A DNA stretch of 46,310 nt from Actinomycetes bacterium (lineage in GTDB: Bacteria > Actinomycetota > Thermoleophilia > BMS3ABIN01), in assembly GCA_021790115.1 (NCBI GenBank), contig JAJYIM010000013.1:1-46310 (forward strand). The letters are read 5' to 3'. Positions 7,474-17,595 of the stretch are shown in pieces. A program made the translations under genes and the position numbers. The notes beneath the pieces are model-generated. The model was not told the DNA's origin, made no database searches, and worked only from the letters and a program-made list of their open reading frames with translations. Each line of letters opens with the position of its first letter. The stretch's first letter is position 1.

Positions 7474-8271
7474 TTATCCTTTGCCCAAGTCTTCCTTTTG
7501 CAGCTTGATAACACTGAGCCAACAGTAATTTCGCAATGACGGAAACATGCGCAGCAGAAAATCATCCAGGTTATTTAAGCTGTTTACTAGCAGTTTGGCG
7601 GCTTGATGGTGTCCGGCATGTTTAATGACTGGAGCAAGCAAAACTGAAGTCAAATAAAATTCCCTATGCTTTACGCTTGGAAAGATGGTGCCCATCGCTT
7701 CAATTTTCTCTAAATCGAGCCGGTCGGCAAGCTGCTCGCGCCCGTGCACCCCGGGGAAGCGGCGACGCAGCCTAAGAAGCGGATGATTACGAAGCGATTC
7801 GTTGGAAAACAGGGCGCGTCCTCCTGGCTTCAAAACCCTCAGGCATTCCCTTAAAAACTTGTCCCGATCCAGAAAAAGTAACACTGAATTACCAATTATC
7901 AAATGAAAATAATTGTCGGGAAAACCGAGCTGATTTGCATCCATTTGGTCGAAATGGATCCTGCCGTCCAAGTTCCCCTGCTTAACTTTTTCCCGCGCCC
8001 GTTTCAATCGCACGGGGGAAATATCGATGCCCCAGACTTCATTGGAGGCCGATGCCAGCGTGATTGCATCAGTCCCGTCTCCGCAGCCTACGTCAAGTAT
8101 CCTGAGATGATCGTCCAATACTTCCAGCAGTTCGCGGCAATAAATTTCACTGGGACGAAAGAAATTTGTCGGGCTCAGGTCAAACTGCAAAAAGCTTGGA
8201 TGTTTTCGCTCCTCGGAATCAAAAAATGACTGAATTAAAAACAGTTTGCTTTTTGATAGCGCCGGATTCAA
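7474..8271 (-). CDS. Class I SAM-dependent methyltransferase
   Basis: 265 residues with a Rossmann-type methyltransferase core: ILDVGCGDGTDAI (58-70) for SAM binding, GIDISPVRL about 25 residues later, and FHLIIGNSVLLFLD and VLKPGGRALFSNE as motifs II/III. The N- and C-terminal extensions are unrecognised. Its start overlaps the stop of the upstream glycosyltransferase by 4 bp, and the aminotransferase follows 5 bp after its own stop, so translation is coupled inside the polysaccharide operon. It probably methylates a sugar hydroxyl, or caps the growing glycan as O-methylation does in some chain-length-controlled polymers. The substrate cannot be read from the sequence. Confidence 0.88.
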   Translation of the reverse strand: MNPALSKSKLFLIQSFFDSEERKHPSFLQFDLSPTNFFRPSEIYCRELLEVLDDHLRILDVGCGDGTDAITLASASNEVWGIDISPVRLKRAREKVKQGNLDGRIHFDQMDANQLGFPDNYFHLIIGNSVLLFLDRDKFLRECLRVLKPGGRALFSNESLRNHPLLRLRRRFPGVHGREQLADRLDLEKIEAMGTIFPSVKHREFYLTSVLLAPVIKHAGHHQAAKLLVNSLNNLDDFLLRMFPSLRNYCWLSVIKLQKEDLGKG

Positions 8272-9443
8272 TGATATTTGCTCCTCGGCAATTTGTCACG
8301 GATGAGCTGGTGATAAACTTCCCAAAGATCATCCTGCATTTTTTTTTCGCTGAAATAAAGTTGAAATCGTTCGGCTGCCGCCAGGCCGAACTTTTTCTGG
8401 AGATCTTCATCTGTAGCAAGATTAATAATTTTTCGCGCCAACATATTTTCGTCACGGGGAGGCACGAGCATGCCGCTCAGGCCATCGGTGATTAACTCCT
8501 TGTTGCTCGATATATTTGTTGTGATAACCGGTTTACCCAGGGCCATGGCCTCCAGGATCGAGACCGACATCCCCTCCCGCAATGTTGGCGAGACCAATAC
8601 ATCGCACGCGTGCAGAAGTGTCCCTACATCTGAGGAAAAACCCGTGAACATAACAACATTATCAAGACCCAGCCGGCGCGTTAGCTCCCTTAAAGAAGCG
8701 CCGGAGGGACCATCCCCGGCGATCACTAATTTTACTTTGGGAACTTCAGTGCGCACGGCACCCGTGGCCTGCAGCAGGTATTCGAGTCCTTTCTGCGGCG
8801 CCAACCTGCCAACTGTGGCGATTAAAAACGAGTCTTCCTCGAGGCCAAAATCTTGACGGACGTCTGCCCGCCGCCTGTTCGGAATCAGCCTGTCTGTTGA
8901 GATTCCGTTGTGAACCGTGCAGATCTTGTCTGGTGGGACTATCCCTAGTTGAATCGCCCAGCGGCGATGAAATTCGCTGACGGTGGTAATTTTGTCACAC
9001 CAGCGCGCCGCCAGCCGTTCAATTGCGGCGAACGCCCTGATTGATAAAGGAGATGAACCCTCATGAAAGGCAAAACCATGGACAGTATGAATTACGATGG
9101 GCACGTGGGCAAACCTGCCGGCGGCCCTGCCGAGAAAGCCTCCTTTGGAAGTATGCGTGTGAACTATATCAATTTCACGGTGGCGGCATAATTGCCAAAG
9201 CTTGTAGAAGGCCTTTGAATCGAGAAACGGGTTGATGCTGCGACGCATCTCATCCACGGCCACTATCTCGCACCCGATTTCCTTGTAGGCCTGGGCTACC
9301 GAATCGGCCGAAGCACAAACCAGAACTTCAAAACCCTGCGCCTGCAACATCTGGACATAGCTGAGGATAATCCAGACGGCGCCGCCAAACTCGCTGCCGC
9401 CGATTACCTGCAAAACCTTTGTATTTCTTCCTTTCATCGCCAC
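8268..9443 (-). CDS. Glycosyltransferase family 4
   Basis: 391 residues, GT-B fold. The N-terminal half has the acceptor-side GGSEFGGAVW loop (about 15-24) and DIVHTHTSKGGFLGR. The C-terminal half has TVGRLAPQKGLEYLL and the nucleotide-sugar binding E-x7-E motif in REGMSVSILEAMALGKPV. Retaining enzymes of this type add sugars to undecaprenyl-linked repeat units at the cytoplasmic face. It overlaps the neighbouring glycosyltransferase start region by 10 bp and the methyltransferase by 4 bp. The donor and acceptor sugars are unknown. Confidence 0.93.
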   Translation of the reverse strand: MAMKGRNTKVLQVIGGSEFGGAVWIILSYVQMLQAQGFEVLVCASADSVAQAYKEIGCEIVAVDEMRRSINPFLDSKAFYKLWQLCRHREIDIVHTHTSKGGFLGRAAGRFAHVPIVIHTVHGFAFHEGSSPLSIRAFAAIERLAARWCDKITTVSEFHRRWAIQLGIVPPDKICTVHNGISTDRLIPNRRRADVRQDFGLEEDSFLIATVGRLAPQKGLEYLLQATGAVRTEVPKVKLVIAGDGPSGASLRELTRRLGLDNVVMFTGFSSDVGTLLHACDVLVSPTLREGMSVSILEAMALGKPVITTNISSNKELITDGLSGMLVPPRDENMLARKIINLATDEDLQKKFGLAAAERFQLYFSEKKMQDDLWEVYHQLIRDKLPRSKYH

Positions 9444-10687
9444 CTTACGGCATCTGAAAGAATGTCGCTAATTATCTGGGCGTTCATTTCCCACAAGTAA
9501 TTTTCGGATATAAACTGTCTGGAGGCGGCGGATAACCCGGCCGCCAGAGCCAGATTGGTTGACAGCGAGCCGATGGCATCTAAATATTCTGTTGCCGAAT
9601 CGGCGACAAGCAGTTGCCGGCCTGCTTTTGCCCGAACCGCTTCTCCTGTCATGCGTGTAGCAATGACAGGCAGGCCGACGGCCATTGCTTCCAATACCTT
9701 GTATTGAGAGCCTGTCGCGACGGTAAGAGGCGCAATCATCGCATTGGCAGCAAGGTATTCGTCAATCAGGTTATCGACATAACCGGTGAATGTCACGCCG
9801 TCGGCGACGTGAAATTTGCGCGGAATTCTCTTGTCGCCGGAACCAATTACCTTCAAGCTGATGTTTGGAATTTTTTTTCGGAGTAATGGGAATGTCGAAT
9901 CAAGAAAGCGCACAACTGCTTCTCGATTCGGTTGATAATTAAGGTTGCCCACAAACAACAGAGATGGTGAATGCGTCGTACGCGGCAGCCATTCAAATTG
10001 CGTTAGTTGACTGGAAACGCAGTTGGGCAGCAGGATGGCTTTTTTATCAGCGCCGAAATTTTTTTGCACGTATTCGCAGTCCTGAACAGAGCTAAGCAGC
10101 AGCTTTTCGCAATTTCTAACTGCATCGCCCTCGAATTTGTCAATGCGCCAGTTAAGTAAATGTACTACTTTTGCGCCAACGGGCAGGTATTTGTCCGCCA
10201 GCGCCACTGTGGCTTGCCTGGAGGGGCTATCAACTAAATCCAGCACCCGATAAATTGCTGGCGATGAGCGCAGAAAAGGAGATGCTGAAATCTGATAGCC
10301 CCAGAAAATGTCAGGCTGATAATCATCTATCTGCCTAGTCACAAAATTGCGAACGCTGGTAATATCATACCGAAAAGCCAGATACGGGCGGTGGCGGATC
10401 ATGGCCTTGAAACCGGCGCTTAAAACGGCGTTCCGCTTGACGGGAAAAGAATCACCATGGAAATTCACGTTACGTCCTTTGCCCCTGAATTGGGAGTCCC
10501 AGTCGCGGTCAAGAAATGCAAGCCTGACATCCGCCTGTTCACTCAATAGCTCCAGAACGTGATAAAGGCGATTTTTGTCGCCCCGATCGATCGGCGTCGG
10601 TGACAAGGTTGCAAAGACTAAAACCTTGTTTCTCCGGCGCCTGCTTTTTTCTATTCGGGGTTTATTTTTATACTCATTTCCGGTCAT
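9434..10687 (-). CDS. Glycosyltransferase family 4, Stp1/exosortase-EPS-like subtype
   Basis: 417 residues of GT-B type. After a basic N-terminus (KSRRRRNK) come VLVFATLSPTPIDRGDKNR and a long Rossmann domain. The donor domain has LLFVGNLNYQPNREAV and TGSQYKVLEAMAVGLPVIAT. The opening P-x-DRGDKNR and the YKVLEAMA form resemble glycosyltransferases found with exopolysaccharide export systems. The E-x7-E motif is degenerate (Gly-Ser-Gln in place of the first Glu region), as is common in that subgroup. The gene overlaps the next one by 10 bp. No donor sugar can be assigned. Confidence 0.9.
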   Translation of the reverse strand: MTGNEYKNKPRIEKSRRRRNKVLVFATLSPTPIDRGDKNRLYHVLELLSEQADVRLAFLDRDWDSQFRGKGRNVNFHGDSFPVKRNAVLSAGFKAMIRHRPYLAFRYDITSVRNFVTRQIDDYQPDIFWGYQISASPFLRSSPAIYRVLDLVDSPSRQATVALADKYLPVGAKVVHLLNWRIDKFEGDAVRNCEKLLLSSVQDCEYVQKNFGADKKAILLPNCVSSQLTQFEWLPRTTHSPSLLFVGNLNYQPNREAVVRFLDSTFPLLRKKIPNISLKVIGSGDKRIPRKFHVADGVTFTGYVDNLIDEYLAANAMIAPLTVATGSQYKVLEAMAVGLPVIATRMTGEAVRAKAGRQLLVADSATEYLDAIGSLSTNLALAAGLSAASRQFISENYLWEMNAQIISDILSDAVRWR

Positions 10688-10779
10688 TGTAATGACGTGC
10701 AGGCTTCGCGGCCATGGTCGGGTGCATTCATCTTAATCGAGGACAGCAGTCTTATATTTTAGGATGCGCACGGGTTGGT

Positions 10780-11919
10780 TCACGCCGCCTTCCCCAGCAA
10801 ACGGCGGTAAAATGACAGATGGCTCCGGGCACATTTTTCCCACGTAAAATCGGCAGCTCTTTGAATCCCGGCCTGGGATAAATTATCAGCCAGACTTTTG
10901 TCAGCCAGAATGCGGCTAAGGCCGTTCGCCATTCCTTTAGTGTCAAGCGGACTGACCAAAAGACCCGCTTCGCCAACTATCTCCGGCAATGATGCGGCAT
11001 CGGAAGCCAGCACTGGCGCTCCGCAAGCCATCGCCTCCAGTACCGGCAAACCGAAGCCTTCATAAAGCGAAGGAAAAGCGAAAAGCCGGCAATCGCTGTA
11101 CAGCAAGGGCAGATCTTCTTCTGATATTGAGTCAAGAAAAATAACTTGATTTTCCAGATGACTGTCAGTCACAAATTGCCTGACTTGGTTTCGGTATCGA
11201 TCAGCCGCCCCGGCAATGACAAGACAAACGTCTGGGAAATCAGAACTGATCCGGGAAAACGCCAATATCAGTCTTTCCAGGTTCTTGTGCGGCATCGTGT
11301 TGCCCACATAGAGAATGTAATCGTCAGGCAATACGAACCGGCGGCGCAAATCTCGCAATTGCCGATCGTCGACAACAGGTCGGAAGCATTCGTCAACGCC
11401 AAAATAAATAACCTGGATCCGGCGCCGTTCTATGCCAATTATTTCAACAAGATCGGTGGCTGTTTTCCCGGAAATTGTGATTATATTTTTTAAAGACCGC
11501 AGGCGTTTGCTGAAAAACTTGTAATACAAGACAATTTTTCGAGCGAATAAATGGGGAGTTACCAGCGGTTCGATGTCGTGGCAGGTGACAACGGCCTGCG
11601 ACAGCCTGACAATCGGAAGGTCAAAACATGGATAGTGATAAACGTCTCTGGGAACCTTGTTTAGTTTTAGCGGCATCACTAGATGTTGCCTGACCGTATT
11701 TGGCCTGGCGCCGGAATAGAAGCCGCCAAGAATCTGAGCCTCAATGCCTGCGGGTGGATTATCTTCCGGGAGGCAAAGCAAGCGTAGGGCGAAATCATCA
11801 GGCTGCAGGGCGGCAATGCCGCTCACCAGGCCGGATACATATTTGCCCACGCCGCTGCGGCGGCCGGCCAAGCCTCTGGCATCGAGCAAAAGGCGGTATT
11901 TTTCTGCGGCCGGGGTCAT
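10780..11919 (-). CDS. Glycosyltransferase family 4 (RfaB/mannosyltransferase-like)
   Basis: 379 residues from the chosen ATG. The N-terminal glycine loop [15 protein letters not shown] is typical of the WbaZ/MtfB-like GT4 group. The donor side has [15 protein letters not shown] and E-x7-E in [17 protein letters not shown] followed by [10 protein letters not shown]. The open frame continues upstream to 12192, but that 91-residue extension is Cys/Ser-rich, resembles no protein and overlaps the coding sequence of the GT2 gene, so it is rejected. The start lies 28 bp after the GT2 stop. A gap of 92 bp follows before the next glycosyltransferase, with nothing recognisable in it. Confidence 0.92.
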   Translation of the reverse strand: MTPAAEKYRLLLDARGLAGRRSGVGKYVSGLVSGIAALQPDDFALRLLCLPEDNPPAGIEAQILGGFYSGARPNTVRQHLVMPLKLNKVPRDVYHYPCFDLPIVRLSQAVVTCHDIEPLVTPHLFARKIVLYYKFFSKRLRSLKNIITISGKTATDLVEIIGIERRRIQVIYFGVDECFRPVVDDRQLRDLRRRFVLPDDYILYVGNTMPHKNLERLILAFSRISSDFPDVCLVIAGAADRYRNQVRQFVTDSHLENQVIFLDSISEEDLPLLYSDCRLFAFPSLYEGFGLPVLEAMACGAPVLASDAASLPEIVGEAGLLVSPLDTKGMANGLSRILADKSLADNLSQAGIQRAADFTWEKCARSHLSFYRRLLGKAA

Positions 11920-11947
11920 GACTTGCAGGCAGTTGACGGGCCAATAT

Positions 11948-12922
11948 TCATTTAACCAAGTTGGACAAGAGCATTCGTGCAGCCCTGTATTGCTCGTCGG
12001 CTTTGTCGCGGTTACCGGACCTAAAAACCCTGACCGTAAATAATCCAGCCAGGCGCAGCAGCCCGAAGATGATGAATTCAGCTTTGATAAATTGAGCAGC
12101 TTTCGGTCCATGCCATTTTGACAGGTATAACAGGAGGCTGCGCTGCTGTTCCAGTCGCATCTTGACATAATCCTGCGCCGTTGATTGAGCACCGTAATGT
12201 GTTACAACCAGGCCAGGCAGGAAATAGACGCCAGCGCCTAATTCCTGCAGCGATCGAAACAAGTCAACTTCTTCATAGTGCATGAAATACCTCTCATCGA
12301 AGCCGCCGGCTTTTTCAAATAATTGCCGCGGGATGATAAAGCAAGCGCCGAGGACCGTATCGACCATTCGCGGCGTCAGGCCATGAAAAGGACATACAAT
12401 CTTATGACCCCGCAGCGAGAGTTTCTCATAATACATTTGAAATTTTTCACCCCGAAGAAGAACGTCCAGCCGGGAAAATAAGGAAAAAATACGCAGCGGC
12501 GTGGGAAAACGTGAACAGGAAAGTTGAAGGGATCCATCACCGTTTCGCAGACGGCAGCCAACGACACGATCGTCTTCGCAATCCTCGAGGTAGTCCAGCA
12601 TCTTGTCTATTGTCGCGGGCACGACGACTGTATCCGGGTTCAGGATCATCAAGTAGCGTCCGCCAGCTTGGCGAACGGCCCTGTTGACGGCCGCGCCAAA
12701 TCCCAGATTGCTGCCATTCTGGATTAAAATAACGCCGGGAAAATCTTTTTTTACGGCCGCTGCCGTGCCATCGTGCGAATCATTATCTGCGACGATGATT
12801 TCAAATGGATGTTCAGGTTCTGCGGAATTAAGATTTTTCAGGCAACCCAGCAGCAAAGCGCGGGTATTATAGCTGATAATGATTATTGATAATGAAGCTT
12901 TTTGTGACGAATTGTTGATCAC
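11948..12922 (-). CDS. Glycosyltransferase family 2 (rhamnosyltransferase/WbbL-like)
   Basis: 324 residues, inverting GT-A fold. Typical landmarks are SIIIISYNTRALLLGCL (12-28), VADNDSHDGTAA, NLGFGAAVNRA, the metal-binding region LNPDTVV, and the acceptor-side FDERYFMHYEEVDLFRSL followed by HYGAQST. This pattern is common in rhamnosyl- and galactofuranosyl-type transferases of actinobacteria and other EPS loci. A C-terminal hydrophobic stretch around FIIFGLLRLAGLF may associate with the membrane. The donor is inferred only from family resemblance. Confidence 0.93.
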   Translation of the reverse strand: MINNSSQKASLSIIIISYNTRALLLGCLKNLNSAEPEHPFEIIVADNDSHDGTAAAVKKDFPGVILIQNGSNLGFGAAVNRAVRQAGGRYLMILNPDTVVVPATIDKMLDYLEDCEDDRVVGCRLRNGDGSLQLSCSRFPTPLRIFSLFSRLDVLLRGEKFQMYYEKLSLRGHKIVCPFHGLTPRMVDTVLGACFIIPRQLFEKAGGFDERYFMHYEEVDLFRSLQELGAGVYFLPGLVVTHYGAQSTAQDYVKMRLEQQRSLLLYLSKWHGPKAAQFIKAEFIIFGLLRLAGLFTVRVFRSGNRDKADEQYRAARMLLSNLVK

Positions 12923-12939
12923 GATGCAGGCTCATTAAG

Positions 12940-14418
12940 TCAATTGGCAGAGTTGATGATGTCGCGGTTGCGGACGCTGGCCGCAAGCACGGCAATGATA
13001 GGGACGGTCGCCGGGTTTGTCAGCTCGGGTGAAGTTAGTGATACAACCGCAAAACCGGCAATAACGGCCAGGAAAGTAAATTCAAATATTTCAACAACGC
13101 CAATTTTGACCCGGGCACGGATATTCTGAATCGTGTGCCTGATAAGCAGTGTAAAGAAGGAAGCAATAAGAAGAAACCCCAGCAGGCCCATGGTTTCCAG
13201 CACCCAGATATACTCATTATGTGCAAAGCCGTCGCTAATTTGAAAACCAACCAGCACCGGGGAGCCGAATCCCATGCCAAATGCCGGTGACTTAATAAAC
13301 ATTGCCAAATAAGCCATAAATTCATCGATCCGGTAACCGGCGCTCTGGGGATCACCCCCGGTGAACAGCACTAATATTCGGTCAAAGGATGCATTTATCA
13401 GATTGACATGAAGCCAGCTGGAGGCGGCCCATTGAATGATCAGAATGCTGGCAACAACCAGGCCGACGATGCCAAAAACCCCCCTCAGCCTTATTTTTCT
13501 TTCTTTAAACAGCAGCGCCAGCAAGGCAATGAGCGCCGCGAGCAGGCCCAACCAGAAACCGCGTGTTACTGAAAACATCAGCAGGGCGCTGTTCAGAAGC
13601 AATCCAGCCATCACTAGGCCCTTGCCAATAAGGGAGCGCGGACGCATATACATAAAAAGGATAATTAGGAAGATGATATTTGGAATAGCCAGGGCGGGCT
13701 CAGCAAAGAAATTGGGCCGGGTCAAAACACCACCAACCAAACCGACTGTCAGGTTTGGAAAATATTTGGTTAGATAGCCGGCGGAGCCCAGAATGCCGGC
13801 AATCCCGACTACAGGACTTGTAACTAACAGAAAATTTTTCAGCTCATGCAAACGGCGCCGGGACTGAATTTCATAAACCGCGGCAAAATAGAGGACAAAC
13901 ATAAGCGGTCCGCGCGCCGAACGAAAAGCCGCGCCGTATCCGGATAATAAACCATAGCCGAGGCTAACGAGTGACGTCATTATCAAACCTATGCAAACAA
14001 AATCCACCGCAGTGAAGCGGGGGAACTTTTTTGTAAGCAGTATTTTCAGCGCGACGCCGGCGCAGGTAGCGAATGTGAGAAAATCGATTATTGAGAAGCC
14101 TAACGATGTTAGGCCCAATTGAGCTGTTGAGTAATAATTGCTAATAACGTAAAAAAATGGGCTCAGCGCCAGAATGGAATAAAGTGCAAACCGCGGCCGC
14201 GATATAAACAACAATGTTAAGGAAAAAACGGCAATTAAAACTGCCATACTCCTGAACGAAACGAGGCCAACAAGAAGCCCAAGGCAGATGGCGGCCACTG
14301 TCACAATCAAGCCTGCTTTTACTTCACGACTACCGCCGAGGCTTTGGAACCAGCCGTCAGGGCTCCTTGTTTTTGCAATATCCAGGCTGTTTGCCATTGA
14401 TGATTTCAAAATGTTCAA
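12940..14418 (-). CDS. O-antigen polymerase/ligase-type membrane protein (second of three)
   Basis: 492 residues with about twelve membrane helices. The N-terminal 30 residues are soluble, then alternating helices follow. The large outer loop carries RIDEFMAYLAMFIKSPAFG-MGFGSPV and then DGFAHNEYIWVLETMGLLGF, which fits the Wzy_C/O-antigen ligase pattern (Gly-x-Gly and an H-N-x-y-L-x2-E-x-G element). It lies between the flippase (6 bp) and the GT2 gene (17 bp). That central position favours this member as the repeat-unit polymerase of the cluster. Confidence 0.87.
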   Translation of the reverse strand: MNILKSSMANSLDIAKTRSPDGWFQSLGGSREVKAGLIVTVAAICLGLLVGLVSFRSMAVLIAVFSLTLLFISRPRFALYSILALSPFFYVISNYYSTAQLGLTSLGFSIIDFLTFATCAGVALKILLTKKFPRFTAVDFVCIGLIMTSLVSLGYGLLSGYGAAFRSARGPLMFVLYFAAVYEIQSRRRLHELKNFLLVTSPVVGIAGILGSAGYLTKYFPNLTVGLVGGVLTRPNFFAEPALAIPNIIFLIILFMYMRPRSLIGKGLVMAGLLLNSALLMFSVTRGFWLGLLAALIALLALLFKERKIRLRGVFGIVGLVVASILIIQWAASSWLHVNLINASFDRILVLFTGGDPQSAGYRIDEFMAYLAMFIKSPAFGMGFGSPVLVGFQISDGFAHNEYIWVLETMGLLGFLLIASFFTLLIRHTIQNIRARVKIGVVEIFEFTFLAVIAGFAVVSLTSPELTNPATVPIIAVLAASVRNRDIINSAN

Positions 14419-14424
14419 AAATAT

Positions 14425-15984
14425 TTAGGCGTTATCGGGTTTGCCAGCCAAAACGGCCGCGCGGACATCGGAGAGTAAGCGTGCCGGGCCTCCTTTGCCG
14501 GCATGGTGTGACCACAGCCCAATCGTGATCATATAAATTGCAATCAGGAGGCCGCCCATCATTATGATTGATAAAAGCGGCGCTAAATATGATTGCAGCA
14601 TAAGCTTAGACGGAATAACCAACAGCAAGGCCGGAATTAAAAAACCCAGCGGCGGAATAATGGCGCGTTTGATAAATAGCCGCAACGTTACTTTTATTAC
14701 ATGAGAGAAAATATACAGAAAATAGACAGATCCCATCGCACAAGCAATTGCAATGCCTAAGGGAATGCCATCAAACCCAAATATTTTTATCAGAATATAG
14801 ACAAACGCTACATACATAAACAGCGTCAGCAGCTGATATTTCATTTCTGCATTTGGTTTCGCGATGCCGCGGCCAATGAACGTGCCGACGCCGGTTAACA
14901 GGTGCAGGATATTGGCAAGCGCCAGGCATATCAGCACAAATGCTATTTCTTCGTGGCCCCCACCGAGCCAAATCTTGAGGAAGTCCTTCGAGAAGAGGGT
15001 TAGACAGGCTGCCAGTGGCAGAGCGATTGCCAGCAGCCATTTTGATCCTTGAATATAAAGATTCTGCAATCTGGCGATTTCACCGCGTGAGTTGGCCTCA
15101 GATGCAGTTGGGATGATTACCGGCAGAAAAGCGACTGGCAAGACCCAGCCGGCATTTGCCAATCTGTTGCCAAGGTCATAGACGCCAGCGGCTGCCGGTC
15201 CAAAAAAAACACCTGCCAGGAGTTTCGGCGCCTGTGTCTTAAAAATATCACTTAAACTGCTTACCTGCAGCCGGGAGCCAAAATTGATTAGATATGACCA
15301 AGCTTTTTTAGAAAAACATAACCGCAGCGACGGCCTCATCTGGGGGCAGAGCCGGGCGATAATTGCCACGCCGAAAATAATCTGCAACACAAACATAATA
15401 CAGAAGGCCAGAATGAGGCCGGTTAAACCAAAACCTGCTGCCAAAAATAAAACTCCCAGCACAGCAAAAACAAGGTACGTGCTAGTGAAAATATAGGAGT
15501 TAATATCAAAACGGCTGAGGCCTTGAATTGTTGCGCTTGTAATTCCCGCGAAGCTAGACGCAGAAAGAAGCAGGGCAGCAAGAACAAAGACCTTTTTGAG
15601 TTCCTCTGGACCGGCTGAGCCGGTATTAAAAAGCGCCGCCAGCAAGGGAGCGAATAAGAGCGCGGCAACAACCGCAATAATTGAGAACAATAAGTAGAAA
15701 AAAAGAACCGCAGTTGCAAGTGTGGCCAAAGATTCGTAATCCTTCTTGTTTTTCAGCTCGGGAATGGCGCGAATTAAACCGACACTCATACCCATATCCA
15801 GACCGCCGGCTGTGCTGCTGAAGGCCAACGCCAGCGCCCAGTAACCATAGCCCACCGCGCCGAGATAACTAAAAAAAATTGGAGTAGCAACCAGGTTCAC
15901 CAAGAGAAGTATTAGTTGCCCAGATACATTAAATGTGGCATTACGAAAAAAGCTTAACCGTGTACCTGTTGCCGATGAAGACAT
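14425..15984 (-). CDS. Polysaccharide flippase (Wzx-like, MOP superfamily)
   Basis: 519 residues with about fourteen membrane helices and no soluble domain. The first helix region (SFFRNATFNVSGQLILLLVN), the GYWALALAFSSTAGGLDMG segment and GLIRAIPELK are typical of Wzx/RfbX-type transporters. These flip undecaprenyl-linked repeat units from the inner to the outer face of the membrane. It sits between the Wzz-kinase gene (39 bp) and the polymerase-like gene (6 bp), the usual Wzx/Wzy arrangement. Confidence 0.93.
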   Translation of the reverse strand: MSSSATGTRLSFFRNATFNVSGQLILLLVNLVATPIFFSYLGAVGYGYWALALAFSSTAGGLDMGMSVGLIRAIPELKNKKDYESLATLATAVLFFYLLFSIIAVVAALLFAPLLAALFNTGSAGPEELKKVFVLAALLLSASSFAGITSATIQGLSRFDINSYIFTSTYLVFAVLGVLFLAAGFGLTGLILAFCIMFVLQIIFGVAIIARLCPQMRPSLRLCFSKKAWSYLINFGSRLQVSSLSDIFKTQAPKLLAGVFFGPAAAGVYDLGNRLANAGWVLPVAFLPVIIPTASEANSRGEIARLQNLYIQGSKWLLAIALPLAACLTLFSKDFLKIWLGGGHEEIAFVLICLALANILHLLTGVGTFIGRGIAKPNAEMKYQLLTLFMYVAFVYILIKIFGFDGIPLGIAIACAMGSVYFLYIFSHVIKVTLRLFIKRAIIPPLGFLIPALLLVIPSKLMLQSYLAPLLSIIMMGGLLIAIYMITIGLWSHHAGKGGPARLLSDVRAAVLAGKPDNA

Positions 15985-16023
15985 TGTTGGAAAGGTACAA
16001 AACCTCAGCCATCATCGATGGCT

Positions 16024-17595
16024 TTAGGCGTCATAGTAACCATAATTCTTTTTGTATGAATTGAAACCGGGCGCATTTGTAACTACAAGGCCGAGGACTT
16101 TACAGGGAACCGTTGCAATAAAGTCATTGATAGCTCCCAATGATTTTTTGGCGGTAGCGTCTAGCTTCACCACAAGTATCGCCGCATCAACCCGTGCAGC
16201 AATACTGGTAGCATCGGCAGCCGCGATTAGCGGCGGTGCATCGACCAATACCAAATCCGCATATTTGGCGGCATCGGCGATTATTGTTGACATTTTTTCT
16301 GAGGCAACAATTTCCCCCGGATTGGGGGGAAGGGGCCCAGAGGTGACGCAGTAAATCGGCTTGGTGCCATTTAGCCCTCCAAATAATTGATTGGTTTCAA
16401 CACTATCATTTATTAAATTTTGATTGGATAGCTCTTGCGCTTCGATTATTTGCAATGATTCCCTCAGGTTAGAATTGCCAGAAATGATATTGGTGATGCC
16501 AGAGGAATTGTTGAGATCCAGATAATCTGCAAGGACAGGCCGGCGAAGGTCGCCTTCAATAACAATAATTTTTTTACCGCCGCGAGCAAGCGTGATTGCC
16601 AGGTTTGCGACTGTAGTTGATTTACCATCGTTCGGTTCTGCGCTGCTGATCATTATTGACTTAATTTCACTGTCCGGCTCCATATAGCTGAGATTTGTCT
16701 TCAAAACACGAAATGCTTCAGAACCGGGCCCGGCAGGATTCAAGAGCGTTTCAAGCTGCCCATCCCGCGCCCGGTAAGCTGGAATCGATGCCAGGATCGG
16801 CTTTTCGACGCGCGTTGTTATTTCGTTCGACTGGCGGATCCGTTTATCAGTGACCTCGACTGTAAACACAGCTCCAAATGCAAATACCAGGCTGGAAAAA
16901 AAGGCGAGCAGTCCAGTTCGCACCGGCTTTGGCGAGGAAGGGCTGGTGGCGGGTACTGCCTGATTGACAATCTCCAGATTTCCGGTTTGGATTGACTGCA
17001 GCATTTTTAGTGACTGCAGTTTATCGTTGAGGGTGTTGTAAGCTGAGCCTGGCGTTTGATCAGGTGTCATATTGGCCAATTGCGCCTGGATGGGCACCTC
17101 GGCCTGTTTCAGAATGGCGCCGTCACTTTGCCTCCGCCAGGCTATATAGTTGTTTGCGTAACTATTGGCAATATCGGCGGCGAGCTTAGGATCGTGGTCT
17201 GTGGCGGTGATTTTTAAAATATCCGCCTGGCTTACAACGCTCACGCTCACTAACGAAGAAGGATTCTTGCCTCCTAGCTGGCTGCCCAAGTCCTTTGAAA
17301 CGGCTGCATTAACATTTGGCGAGACCACAAGCTCTGCCGCCGTGTCCAAGTAACGCTCAGGCTGATCGCCAGGGTTCTGGAAAATTGACGAACCGATCAG
17401 GGCACGATCGATGCCGGAATCTTGTTGTAGAATTTCAGTCGAGGACTGATACTGGGTGGTGCTGAAGATCATCGTGGCGCCGGTTGCAACGGTTGTGATT
17501 ATGAATACGGATAGAATTACCAGCCATTTGTGACGCCAGATCACACCAATCTGTTCACGAAACTCTTTTACTCCTCTCGAAGGAGTGATGTCCAT
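16024..17595 (-). CDS. Chain-length determinant fused to tyrosine autokinase (Wzz-BY-kinase)
   Basis: 523 residues. Membrane helix 1 (about 24-46), an outer loop (47-227) and helix 2 (228-247) form the Wzz/CpsC part. The cytoplasmic part is a bacterial tyrosine kinase: Walker A SSAEPNDGKSTT (317-328), Walker A' VIEGDLRRP (345-353), Walker B LVLVDAPPL. The short C-terminal tail SYKKNYGYYDA holds four tyrosines, the expected autophosphorylation cluster. Fusion in one chain is usual in proteobacteria and actinobacteria, whereas Firmicutes split the two parts. A TGAGG site lies about 10 bases upstream of the ATG. As first gene of the minus-strand cluster it likely controls polymer length. The PHP phosphatase at 21144 is its expected antagonist. 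Confidence 0.96.
   Translation of the reverse strand: MDITPSRGVKEFREQIGVIWRHKWLVILSVFIITTVATGATMIFSTTQYQSSTEILQQDSGIDRALIGSSIFQNPGDQPERYLDTAAELVVSPNVNAAVSKDLGSQLGGKNPSSLVSVSVVSQADILKITATDHDPKLAADIANSYANNYIAWRRQSDGAILKQAEVPIQAQLANMTPDQTPGSAYNTLNDKLQSLKMLQSIQTGNLEIVNQAVPATSPSSPKPVRTGLLAFFSSLVFAFGAVFTVEVTDKRIRQSNEITTRVEKPILASIPAYRARDGQLETLLNPAGPGSEAFRVLKTNLSYMEPDSEIKSIMISSAEPNDGKSTTVANLAITLARGGKKIIVIEGDLRRPVLADYLDLNNSSGITNIISGNSNLRESLQIIEAQELSNQNLINDSVETNQLFGGLNGTKPIYCVTSGPLPPNPGEIVASEKMSTIIADAAKYADLVLVDAPPLIAAADATSIAARVDAAILVVKLDATAKKSLGAINDFIATVPCKVLGLVVTNAPGFNSYKKNYGYYDA

Noticed and set aside
11920-12192. 91-residue N-terminal extension of the GT4 protein
   Set aside because: It overlaps the C-terminus of the GT2 gene, is Cys/Ser-rich without family resemblance, and an ATG at 11919 gives the normal GT4 start.
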